From DAOSXA01 sp964526835 (GTDB lineage Bacteria > Zixibacteria > MSB-5A5 > GN15 > FEB-12), in assembly GCA_964526835.1 (NCBI GenBank), contig CAZGMK010000030.1, forward strand, positions 1 through 40,331: a stretch of 40,331 nucleotides of DNA, written 5' to 3'. The translations under genes and the position numbers were made by a program. Each line of letters starts with the position of its first letter. Position 1 is the first letter of the stretch. The notes under the pieces are model-generated. The model did not search any database. It was given only the letters and a program-made list of their open reading frames with translations, and was not told the origin of the DNA. Below are positions 19,676-27,396 of this stretch, piece by piece.

Positions 19676-19716
19676 AACAAATGACACGGAATAGTGGTTT
19701 TTTTTGTTTTTTTGCT

Positions 19717-20349
19717 CTAAGTCCAGCGTACCAGGCTGATATCGCGCAATCGCGGTGCTTCGGATCGCTCGTTTCCACCCTCCTGCACCTTCCAGTCCTT
19801 GTCAAATATAAGCGATGGATTTTCGAATTTCATGCGTCCTCCGCTCTCGGCGTCGTGCCGTTCCACCTCAAGGCAGCAGTGCAGTTCAACTGCGGCAGAT
19901 ACCAGTGTGGCGGTCAGAAACTCGGAGAGATCGGCGTCCAGATCGAGTCTCTTCAGCCGGCTTTCGACGATCGGCAGCACCTTCTCCAGCGGCTGCTCGG
20001 CGCAGCAGATGAGCTTGCGTTCGATTTCGCTCAGAATTCCGCGATACCCGTGGCCGGCTACCGCCCGCAAGACCCGAATCGCCAGAAGGAGAAGAAAGGC
20101 CTCCTGGCTCTCGAACAGGTCCGGCCGAAAAGCGCTTCCCCCTGCCAATCTATACAGTCGAGCCTCGCGGTCATAGTGGATGGGGACATTGGCCTCCGAC
20201 AACCGGTTAATGTAGCGATAGGCTGAGCGCTCCGGAAGACCGCAGGTCTCCATTATGGTCTTCAAAGACACCGCTCGTCTTGAATAGAGCAGGTTCGCTA
20301 GCAGCAGGGCCCGGTTGAGTCCCTCTCTTAGGTCGCGTGAAGCTATGAT
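19717..20349 (-). CDS. HTH transcriptional regulator with non-canonical start
   Basis: A DNA-binding regulator of the HTH-11/WYL-type class. The helix-turn-helix is NRALLLANLLYSRRAV, then SLKTIMETCGLPERSAYRYI, then NRLSEANVPIHYDRE, followed by an unnamed ligand or dimer section of about 130 residues. The first acceptable codon, GTG 20271, would cut off the first helix (NRALLLANLLYSRRA). The frame is open and HTH-like back to TGA 20350-20352, with no ATG, GTG or TTG. An AAAGGAGA ribosome-binding site lies inside the end of the preceding gene, so the likely start is ATC 20349 or ATA 20346, directly after the stop of the preceding gene. This is inference. A start codon mutated from ATG, or a sequencing error, is the alternative. 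It probably shares a transcript with the small exported protein. Confidence 0.7.
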   Translation of the reverse strand: MIASRDLREGLNRALLLANLLYSRRAVSLKTIMETCGLPERSAYRYINRLSEANVPIHYDREARLYRLAGGSAFRPDLFESQEAFLLLLAIRVLRAVAGHGYRGILSEIERKLICCAEQPLEKVLPIVESRLKRLDLDADLSEFLTATLVSAAVELHCCLEVERHDAESGGRMKFENPSLIFDKDWKVQEGGNERSEAPRLRDISLVRWT

Positions 20350-20610
20350 TCAGTTCTCCTTTGCCGAACCGCCATTTATGTACAGCACTATCAAGTCCCA
20401 GAAACCAATACCGAAACTCGCGGCCGGATCATGGCTCGTCGTGTCGCATGGTATCGAAGAGCCTTGTCCGGTGGTGTCGCCCGTACTATCGTCCGGTGGC
20501 GGGTTGGGTGGCGGATCACCGCCGTCTGCCTGAACACTCCCGATGAGCAGGACGGCCAGTCCCAGCAGTGCGAGCACAAGCCCTGCTGAGTGAATCCTCG
20601 CAAGTCGCAT
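20350..20610 (-). CDS. small exported proline-rich protein
   Basis: An 86-residue protein. It has a positively charged start and a hydrophobic helix (AGLVLALLGLAVLLIGSV), then a short acidic proline-rich stretch (DGGDPPPNPPPDDSTGD), two Cys-flanking Thr/Ser-rich residues and a hydrophobic C-terminal segment (FGIGFWDLIVLYINGG). I recognise no family. A ribosome-binding site AGGAGA precedes ATG 20610. It ends in TGA in the same frame as the following HTH regulator, with no spacing. A long inverted repeat spans its leader. It may be the sensor or target partner of the regulator, but that is only inference from position. Confidence 0.6.
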   Translation of the reverse strand: MRLARIHSAGLVLALLGLAVLLIGSVQADGGDPPPNPPPDDSTGDTTGQGSSIPCDTTSHDPAASFGIGFWDLIVLYINGGSAKEN

Positions 20611-20620
20611 CTCGGTTCTC

Positions 20621-20657
20621 CTGAGTGTGAACGCTACGGTTATCGATTCACACTCAG
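20621..20657 (-). promoter_or_regulatory. inverted repeat over the ribosome-binding site of the small protein
   Basis: Perfect 11-base arms CTGAGTGTGAA and TTCACACTCAG separated by 15 bases. On the minus-strand transcript the second arm ends in CAG of the ribosome-binding site CAGGAGA, 10 bases before ATG 20610. It could be a protein operator or an RNA hairpin that hides the ribosome-binding site. Confidence 0.55.
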
Positions 20658-20871
20658 CGGCTTATCAAGGTATGTGCCGTCTCGATCGAATTGATTAACC
20701 CGCCCCTAAGGCATTGTTAATCAGCGTATTACGGCCTCGCCACTGAAGCCCGCAGGAACCCGCCGGTCGGGTGACTGTGCGATTGCGTGCGACGATACCG
20801 AATCCCCTCCTGTCGTCGGCTCGTTACCGCACGATTCCGCACGGATGAGGCTGGCATTGAATCAGATTAGA

Positions 20872-23800
20872 TCAGGGTTGGATTCTATGTCTTGCGATGC
20901 GACGGCGCAGAGAGGACACATGCATGCCGAGGAGGCGGGCGGCCTGGCTCTTGTTCCAGTTGCAATGGACGAGTGCCCTACGGATACGGACCGCCTCGGC
21001 GGCCACGGCGCCCTCCTTACTCTCTATTGCCGAGGACGCATCCAGCTCAAGCGGAAGCATATCCGGGGTGATCAAGGTATCCGGATAGAGGATAGAGCAA
21101 TGTTCTATTACGTTCTTGAGCTCTCGCACATTGCCCGGCCAACGATAGTTCCTCAGTACATTCAGCGCCTCGCGGCTGAATCGAGGGGCTGGCCGTCCGA
21201 CCGAGAAGACACCAAGGAAATGGTCAAGCAACACCGTGACGTCGCCCGGTCGCTCTCGGAGGGGAGAGATCTGAAGCTTGATTACCTGGATGCGGTCGAG
21301 GAGGTCGGCCCGGAACCGGCCCATCTCGACCATCTTGCCGAGGACTTTGTTCGTGGCGTAAATGAACCTCACATCGACATGAATGGTGCGGTTACTCCCC
21401 AGCTGCTCGAATGACTGATACTCCACCGCCCTGAGCAGCTTGGCCTGAAGAGTCAGGGGCATGTCTCCGATCTCATCGAGCAGCAATGTTCCCTCGTCGG
21501 CCGCCGACAGCTTCCCTTCACGCTCGCTTACTCCGGTGGCGGCCCCCCTGGTTACTCCGAATAACTCCGACTCGGCCATGTCGTCGGGAACCGCAGCGCA
21601 GTTCATCTTCAGGAACGGCTTGTCCGCCCGAGGACTGAGGTGATGGATCATGTCGGCCAGTATCTCCTTGCCGGTCCCGGGCTCGCCCACGAGCAGAACC
21701 GGTGCGCTGGAGCTGGCGATGTTCGGCAACTGATCCAGAAGACGCTGCATGACGGGGTCGGCGGTCAAGAACTCCGGGCTGCGACCGGCCTCCTGAAGTT
21801 CGCCGATCATCCTCTGGTGATCGGTATGAAGCTTGCGGCTGGTCTGGGCGGTCGCAAGGGCTACTCCCACGAAATTGGCTATTGTCTCTATCCAGGCCAG
21901 GTCCTGTTCTCTGAACAGTGAGGGGACACTGTGATGGTCCAGATACAGAGCACCCAGCACCCGTCCCTGATGGTTGACCGGAACACAGACCACCGACAGG
22001 ATATTGTGAATGGCGATGCTCTTGAATCCGGCGGTTCTTTGATCGTCCTGAGCATTGTCGACAATAAGCGACTGCGCGCTGCGAGCCACCGTTCCGGGAA
22101 TCGACGAACTGAATCGCTCAATGTCGCTGCAGGAGAAGTCATCACAATTGACCGAGGCTATCGCCCTAAGATTGCCGCCGCGCTCATTGCGAAGCAGCAG
22201 GACACCTCTCTCGGCGCCGGTATGCTCGACGGCGAAGCTGACCAGACCCTTCAGCGACTCCCGATAGTTCCCGGTCTGCGACAGGATATCCGAAATGCTG
22301 CGGACACTATCCCTCAGGCGTTTCTGGCTCGAGGCCGAGTCCTCGATCTCCCGGAGCCTTCGGCTGAGTCGCTCAACCAGATGCTCGTTGCCGAGCCCGC
22401 GTGCCAATCGCAGAGCAGCTTCGAAGTACCGGGCGGCCAGAGCCTCACGACCTGACTCCTGATACTTCAGACCGATGGTCTCACACAGAACCAGACCCAG
22501 GAACTTGCTGCGGGTCAGGTCGAAAGCTTGTAAGGCTTCTTTCAGTGCCGGGATCGAGGGAGTGTCCGTATCATCATCCTCGCCCTTCCCAATGAGAGCC
22601 GAGACGGCGCGAAACATCGGCACCTCCGGGGACGCCTCGGCCAGTTCCAGGAAGTGATCGCGATTAGCCAAACCCGATGCCCGGTAGCGGCCGCTCAGGA
22701 GCAGGTGAAATGCCGCCCACGCGGCATAGTAGACCGAATGCTGCTCAGCCAGTTCGCGATGAATCTCAAGCAAATCATCTGAGCAATCTTCGCCGCCGTT
22801 GACCATTCGTTCCAGGCGGTCCAGGAAGTCCAGCTCCCGCAGCGAATACCGGTCCGATTCCGGATAAATTTCGCGCCCCAGATCGAGGTGGCGATGACAC
22901 TCCTCGCGTCGTCCCTGCATCAGGGCGATCAGAGCGATGAGGTGGTGAGCCCAGCCGGAGTTCCGGTGGGACCAGAAGTCTCCTTTCAGGGCAAGACATT
23001 CATGCAACTGGCTTCTGGCGGCGGTCAGATCACCCTGCTCGATGAGGATATGCGCCCTTCTTAACAGACACGTCAGGACTCCCTCGATCGAGAGCCGCTG
23101 CGAGGCGAAGGACATTGATTCCTCGTTCCGGAGCATGGCCGTATCCAGCCTGCCCAGCCTCGCCAGATTCGCCACGCCGGTACTCAGCAGACCAGCAACG
23201 GCATTCAGGTTGAAGGTGTCTCTTTCCCGGCGCAGGTTGCGTTCAATGAGCTTCTGGGACTCGGAGTACCTGCCCATATCATAGTAGAGCTTCGCGAGAA
23301 ATGCCGTGCAGATTCCCGTCAGCTCTTCCAATCGCTGTCCCTTCGCGATCCGGTTTGCTTCCTCAACCGAGCTCACCGCCCCCCTGTGATCGCCGGCCAG
23401 CCATAGCAGGCAGCCGATATTATACCGGGCCGCAACGCGGACAGGACCGTATCCGAGCCGATCGGCCTCTTCGGCCAGCTCGCCCAGGCGCCGTAACCGC
23501 GAAGGCCTGTCCAGGCCGCACTTCTCGTACAGCAGACTCAGCGCCTCGAACCTCAACTCCCATTGATGCTCGCCGAGATCACGGGCCATATCGATCTGCG
23601 AGAAGATAGTCTCAAGAGCTTCGTCGTACCGTGCCAGACCGAAAAGCAGCCTTACCAGCAGGTATGTTGATTCGAGAGCTTTCACCCCTGTCTGAAGTGG
23701 CAGCGACTCTTTGATGAGTTCCACCGTATCACGGGTTCGATCGAGCTTCGCAGCCAGATCCTGAAGCCGCTCCAGCCAGGCCAGTTGGCGACTCGAATCA

Positions 23801-24984
23801 CCTGACCCGATCTCCGCATACGCCCTCCTCAGCATCAGATAGGCCTTCTCGTACTGCTTTTCCGCCCAAAGCTGATCCGCCCGGCTGATGATATCAGTCC
23901 GGGACTCAGCGTCCACCGCGAAATGGTCGTTCAGTGTTAGATAAGCGTCAAGAAGTGCTTCATCCTCGAATCGAATCGCCCAGTACCGACCGAACCGCTG
24001 GATATCGGCGGATCCGGTCAACCGGTGCACAGCGCCGAATCCACGCAGGGGGGATTTCGTCAAGACCCGCTGCAAGTCGCCGGTCAGCTCGCCCCTGACG
24101 CCCAGAATGCGAAGCTCTTTCAGCAAGGACTCCGCATGCTTGCGTCCACGGCCTATCTGTCGTCGATTGACCAGGAAGGATGAACGCAGGAGCATAGCCA
24201 AAAGGGTAGTATTCAGTCTCTCGTAACGCCCTGGAGTCACGAATTCGTGATCGAGCAAGGCATCGAGCAGGCTGACCGGTCGCTCAAAAGGGCTCTCCAG
24301 GGTCAGCTTCTCGATTATGCGCTTCAAGGCCGGCAGCCTCTCATCCACCGCGACGGGCAAGTCAACATCTGTGAGGGTCTCGACGGCCTTACGAAGGGAA
24401 ACGCCCAGCGAGTACATATCCGACTGAGCAACTGCGGCCTCGTCGGCCCGGATTTCGGGCGCGATGTGCTCCGGGGTGCCGAGAATGGTCGCTGCGGCGG
24501 CCGTGTTGTCAGGACGAATGAACTCCAGGTCGACCAGGACAAGGGGCCTCAGTCTATCCTTACTGCTCACCATGAAGTTGTCGAGTTTCAGGTCGCAGTG
24601 GACAAAACCCGAGAAGTGTACAAAGTCGACGATGAGGGCGACCTCAGGCAGAAGCGAATCCAGGCCGGAAAGCAGCACTTCTGCGGATAGCGGTTGCCAG
24701 GCATCCGGATCGAGGTAAGTGTACTCCATGACGGTTCGGCCGTGGAGGCTGTGCCGACGACAGGCTGTCAGAACACGTGTTGATCTGATTTGTCGCTGGC
24801 ATTCATATGCCTTGATGATAGTGCGGGCGAACAAGTCGCGATTGGTCCCCGAGGCTTCCTTCTGGATCTTGAGAAAGCGTATCTGTCCGGACCTTTTGTG
24901 TCTGGCCAGCCACGATTGGCACAGGTTGTTCTCAGAAACCAACCTCTCCAGTGTAAAGCCAGCCAGTTTGCTCTCAGACATCAT
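20872..24984 (-). CDS. Ser/Thr kinase-TPR-GAF-AAA+-Fis fusion regulator
   Basis: A 1370-residue cytoplasmic regulator. N-terminal kinase domain (about 10-270): Lys39 in FLKIQ, catalytic loop HCDLKLDN (129-136), metal site DLE (152-154, where DFG is usual) and APE (175-177), so catalysis looks possible. Then about 500 residues of TPR-like helical repeats (about 360-880), a GAF domain (about 900-1045), a sigma54-activator AAA+ domain with Walker A GEPGTGKE (1100-1107) and Walker B GTLLLDEIGD, and a Fis-type HTH (about 1329-1367). The sigma54 contact loop reads GAATGV (1147-1152) instead of GAFTGA, so sigma54 activation is doubtful. ATG 24984 or 24981. A possible promoter lies at 25057-25085. 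This domain order occurs in several large bacterial signalling proteins; the signal is unknown. Confidence 0.93.
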   Translation of the reverse strand: MMSESKLAGFTLERLVSENNLCQSWLARHKRSGQIRFLKIQKEASGTNRDLFARTIIKAYECQRQIRSTRVLTACRRHSLHGRTVMEYTYLDPDAWQPLSAEVLLSGLDSLLPEVALIVDFVHFSGFVHCDLKLDNFMVSSKDRLRPLVLVDLEFIRPDNTAAAATILGTPEHIAPEIRADEAAVAQSDMYSLGVSLRKAVETLTDVDLPVAVDERLPALKRIIEKLTLESPFERPVSLLDALLDHEFVTPGRYERLNTTLLAMLLRSSFLVNRRQIGRGRKHAESLLKELRILGVRGELTGDLQRVLTKSPLRGFGAVHRLTGSADIQRFGRYWAIRFEDEALLDAYLTLNDHFAVDAESRTDIISRADQLWAEKQYEKAYLMLRRAYAEIGSGDSSRQLAWLERLQDLAAKLDRTRDTVELIKESLPLQTGVKALESTYLLVRLLFGLARYDEALETIFSQIDMARDLGEHQWELRFEALSLLYEKCGLDRPSRLRRLGELAEEADRLGYGPVRVAARYNIGCLLWLAGDHRGAVSSVEEANRIAKGQRLEELTGICTAFLAKLYYDMGRYSESQKLIERNLRRERDTFNLNAVAGLLSTGVANLARLGRLDTAMLRNEESMSFASQRLSIEGVLTCLLRRAHILIEQGDLTAARSQLHECLALKGDFWSHRNSGWAHHLIALIALMQGRREECHRHLDLGREIYPESDRYSLRELDFLDRLERMVNGGEDCSDDLLEIHRELAEQHSVYYAAWAAFHLLLSGRYRASGLANRDHFLELAEASPEVPMFRAVSALIGKGEDDDTDTPSIPALKEALQAFDLTRSKFLGLVLCETIGLKYQESGREALAARYFEAALRLARGLGNEHLVERLSRRLREIEDSASSQKRLRDSVRSISDILSQTGNYRESLKGLVSFAVEHTGAERGVLLLRNERGGNLRAIASVNCDDFSCSDIERFSSSIPGTVARSAQSLIVDNAQDDQRTAGFKSIAIHNILSVVCVPVNHQGRVLGALYLDHHSVPSLFREQDLAWIETIANFVGVALATAQTSRKLHTDHQRMIGELQEAGRSPEFLTADPVMQRLLDQLPNIASSSAPVLLVGEPGTGKEILADMIHHLSPRADKPFLKMNCAAVPDDMAESELFGVTRGAATGVSEREGKLSAADEGTLLLDEIGDMPLTLQAKLLRAVEYQSFEQLGSNRTIHVDVRFIYATNKVLGKMVEMGRFRADLLDRIQVIKLQISPLRERPGDVTVLLDHFLGVFSVGRPAPRFSREALNVLRNYRWPGNVRELKNVIEHCSILYPDTLITPDMLPLELDASSAIESKEGAVAAEAVRIRRALVHCNWNKSQAARLLGMHVSSLRRRIARHRIQP

Positions 24985-25056
24985 GATCCCATTGATTCGA
25001 CGGCGTCAGTTCCTCTGGTGCACAACGGCCTGTAACATCCCGCCACTCGGATGACC

Positions 25057-25085
25057 AAGGTAGCACATTCGCGGCGACTTTTCAA
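25057..25085 (-). promoter_or_regulatory. possible promoter of kinase-AAA+ gene
   Basis: On the minus strand, TTGAAA (25085-25080), 17-base spacer, TACCTT (25062-25057), about 70 bases before the start codon. The -10 matches in three of six positions only. Confidence 0.4.
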
Positions 25086-25090
25086 GGTTG

Positions 25091-25113
25091 CAGTTCACTG
25101 TGTCAGTTCACTG
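25091..25113. repeat. tandem direct repeat CAGTTCACTG
   Basis: Two exact copies of CAGTTCACTG at 25091-25100 and 25104-25113 (13-base period). They lie immediately upstream of the -35 of the predicted minus-strand kinase promoter, a usual place for an activator site. Confidence 0.5.
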
Positions 25114-25312
25114 ACCCGCAAGAGCTGTTTCCACAGGCTCAAGAGCCTGGGTTGCCCTGTCCTCTTTCTGAACATAGCCGAAACAGCCCTGTGGGCGCCC
25201 ACGCTCACCTTGCCCCACAGGTCAACTTGCGCCCGATCGATGCCGACAATCTGTCCAGAAGCAATTTGCCTTGAGTGCGGCGCACACGCCCGCACAATCA
25301 GGAGGAAACAGA

Positions 25313-25771
25313 ATGCAGGAATCTGTCTACGATCCCGGCGCCGCATCGATGACCGGTGACGCCATCTGGAGCGGCTATGCGTTCGTGGTTGCGATCGCGG
25401 TCTGGCTGTTCTTCTCGTTCATGCAGTACCGAATCGCCGCCTACAGAACCGGCAACGCCAACATCGCCTGGTGGGCCTTCATCCCGATTGCCAATACCTT
25501 CCTCCTGATCAAGATGGCCGGCCAGCCGTGGCACTTCTTCCTGCTGCTGCTGGTACCCGTAGTGAATATCATCTCGTTCTTCTATCTGTGGATCAAGGTG
25601 GCGGAGAACTGTGAGCAGTCGAAGATCTGGGGCATCCTGGTCCTTTTTCCGCTTTTCAACATCATAGCGATGATCGTACTGGCCTACGGTTCAAGGCCAT
25701 ACCGGTATCCCGGCGACTCCGGCGAACCCCCGCGTAAGCGCCCGACCCCGGAACGCGTTATCATCCAGTAG
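25313..25771 (+). CDS. small multi-pass membrane protein (DUF5684-like)
   Basis: A 152-residue inner-membrane protein with four hydrophobic segments: about 18-38 (GYAFVVAIAVWLFFSFM), 50-65 (WWAFIPIANTFLLIKMAG), 72-95 (FFLLLLVPVVNIISFFYLW) and 105-125 (WGILVLFPLFNIIAMIVLAY). The tail is basic and proline-rich (GEPPRKRPTPER). The pattern of a P-x-x-N-x-x-x-x-x-K between helices (IPIANTFLLIK, VPVVNIISFF, FPLFNIIAMI) fits the DUF5684 family, whose role is unknown. ATG 25313 has a strong ribosome-binding site, CAGGAGGA. It converges on the DNA methyltransferase gene with a 21-base gap. Confidence 0.8.
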   Translation: MQESVYDPGAASMTGDAIWSGYAFVVAIAVWLFFSFMQYRIAAYRTGNANIAWWAFIPIANTFLLIKMAGQPWHFFLLLLVPVVNIISFFYLWIKVAENCEQSKIWGILVLFPLFNIIAMIVLAYGSRPYRYPGDSGEPPRKRPTPERVIIQ

Positions 25772-25792
25772 GGACCGGACCCCGCCTGGTCA

Positions 25793-26713
25793 TCATGATG
25801 CACCAAACGGACTTTCGCGTTGCCATCCGGTCAGGCCGGTCGTGCGATAGTGCTCCAGCCGACGAATAGACACCTCGGCATAGATTGGGTCAAGATCCAT
25901 CGTCACGCACCGACGCCCCAGACGTTCACAGGCTAACAGAGTCGTCCCGCTGTGGGCGAACAGGTCCATGACTGTATCTCCGGGCCGAGATGAGGCCGCT
26001 ATGATCCGCTCAATTGCGGCCAGTGGCTTCTGGGCCGGACAGTCCTGCACGTTTTCCTGCATCCGGTAGAATACCTGCTGAATATCCATCCAGACATTTC
26101 CGGGGCGGATGCAGTCCGAACGGCTGCGCTGCAGGTTCTCGGTCATCTCTCCACCGATATCCTTGTAGTAGCCGCGCACCGCCTTGGGGATATTCGTGTA
26201 CTGGACCTTGAACGCCGGATTGCCTCGTGTGTAGTACAGCAATTCCTGTCGGACGGCCATCCAGTTGGCCTGGGTGCCGTAGCCCCGCTGATTGCGGACG
26301 GTAATCCACGATCTCGATCGCCAATTGGAATCGGCCATCATGGTCATAAACTGCGGTAACGGCTGGAAGTGATTGGTCTGATCCGCTCCCAGCCAGACAT
26401 ACAGGGCGGCATCTTCCGTCATGGCATCGGCAGTCGCACCAATCCACCCCCGACACCAGGCAATATAGTCATCAACCTTGAGCTTCGGCCCGATCGCCAG
26501 ATTGTAGGGCGGGTCCTGAACCGCCAGGGCCGCCGGACGATTGTCGGTCATCTGAGCAACCAATTCGCGATTGCAGGCATCGCCGCAAGCCACCGCGTGG
26601 CCGTTCTCCGGGTCACGCCAGATATCGCCCGGTGCCAGGCGGCACTTTCGCGAGACCTGTCGGCGACGCTGCGGGTTGTCCCAGCTGATCTTTGCCGTTG
26701 ATGAGGTATCCAT
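25793..26713 (-). CDS. orphan DNA methyltransferase, beta class
   Basis: A 306-residue S-adenosylmethionine-dependent DNA methyltransferase that methylates adenine N6 or cytosine N4. The catalytic motif DPPYN (67-71) precedes the SAM motif DLFAHSGTT (250-258), the order of the beta class. The N-terminal GDIWRDPENGHAVACGD is the usual lead-in of this family. The SAM motif has FAHSG where most members have FxGSG. No restriction endonuclease lies beside it, so it is probably solitary and used in gene control or chromosome biology, or is a remnant of mobile DNA. ATG 26713 is my choice; an upstream TTG at 26749 would add 12 residues. Neither has a clear ribosome-binding site. The target sequence cannot be read from this protein. 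Confidence 0.9.
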   Translation of the reverse strand: MDTSSTAKISWDNPQRRRQVSRKCRLAPGDIWRDPENGHAVACGDACNRELVAQMTDNRPAALAVQDPPYNLAIGPKLKVDDYIAWCRGWIGATADAMTEDAALYVWLGADQTNHFQPLPQFMTMMADSNWRSRSWITVRNQRGYGTQANWMAVRQELLYYTRGNPAFKVQYTNIPKAVRGYYKDIGGEMTENLQRSRSDCIRPGNVWMDIQQVFYRMQENVQDCPAQKPLAAIERIIAASSRPGDTVMDLFAHSGTTLLACERLGRRCVTMDLDPIYAEVSIRRLEHYRTTGLTGWQRESPFGAS

Positions 26714-26866
26714 TAGGTTGAATCTGGCTTCTCGCAGACGGCGCTTCAACTAAAACCGATCTTCGGTCACATCGGGGCGGCGAGCTGTCAGTCAGGCGAA
26801 CTCCCGCGTAACAGCGTGCAAGGCATTCGAGTAGGCCGCAGGAAAGAAAAATGACAAGTCTGCCCC

Positions 26867-26895
26867 TTGCCATTAGGCCGTTGACGTCGTAAAAT
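26867..26895 (+). promoter_or_regulatory. sigma70-like promoter giving a probable leaderless mRNA
   Basis: TTGCCA at 26867-26872, 17-base spacer, TAAAAT at 26890-26895, each matching consensus in five of six positions. Transcription would start about 26902, which is the A of the HIT gene start codon. The gene has no ribosome-binding site. Confidence 0.55.
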
Positions 26896-26901
26896 AGTGA
26901 T

Positions 26902-27396
26902 ATGTCAGACAACACTCTCTGGGCGCCCTGGCGGGCCGAGTTTATTTTCAGCGAGAAGGAAGAAGGTTGCATCTTCTGCAATCGCATCAAGATGAAGGAT
27001 TCGGTGGAAAACCTGATAGTCTACCGGGGCCGGCTCAATATCATAATTCTCAATAAGTTTCCGTACAACTCCGGTCACTGCATGGTGGTTCCCACTCGTC
27101 ACGAGGCCCATCTGGAGAACCTGACACCCGAGGAGTCGACCGAATTCTGGGAACTTACACGTCTGGCTATCCGCGCCATCAACGCGGCGATTAAACCCCA
27201 TTCGCTGAACATCGGGATGAACCTCGGGCGCTCCTCCGGAGCTGGAATCCCCGAGCACCTTCACATGCATATTGTGCCTCGCTGGAATGGTGATACCAAT
27301 TTCATGCCGGTTATCGGGCAGACGAAAGTTATATCGGTGCCGCTTGAGCCTGTCTGGCAGGCGTTGCACGACCAGTTGGCGAAGATGACCGCATGA
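26902..27396 (+). CDS. HIT-family nucleotide hydrolase or phosphorylase
   Basis: A 164-residue cytoplasmic protein of the histidine triad superfamily. The triad is at His119, His121 and His123 (IPEHLHMHIVPRW), and a CxxC pair lies at 23-26 (GCIFCNR). The GAGIPEHLHMHIVPRW form and length match the AP-4-A phosphorylase/hydrolase branch, which cleaves diadenosine polyphosphates; the exact substrate is inferred. The promoter sits 6 bases from the ATG. The stop overlaps the next start (ATGA, 27393-27396), so HIT and the HTH-aconitase-like protein are translationally coupled. A link between nucleotide alarm signals and that regulator-like protein is possible but unproven. Confidence 0.9.
   Translation: MSDNTLWAPWRAEFIFSEKEEGCIFCNRIKMKDSVENLIVYRGRLNIIILNKFPYNSGHCMVVPTRHEAHLENLTPEESTEFWELTRLAIRAINAAIKPHSLNIGMNLGRSSGAGIPEHLHMHIVPRWNGDTNFMPVIGQTKVISVPLEPVWQALHDQLAKMTA

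Larger units (their letters stand above)
24985..25312. other. 328-bp divergent intergenic region
   Basis: No gene seen. It must hold the promoters of the minus-strand kinase gene (candidate at 25057-25085 with direct repeats at 25091-25113) and the plus-strand membrane protein at 25313, whose ribosome-binding site AGGAGGA is at 25300-25306. Confidence 0.45.

Noticed and set aside
20611..20871. Sigma54-type (-24/-12) promoter in front of the small-protein gene
   Set aside because: No GG-N10-GC pair in the right setting was found on the minus strand.
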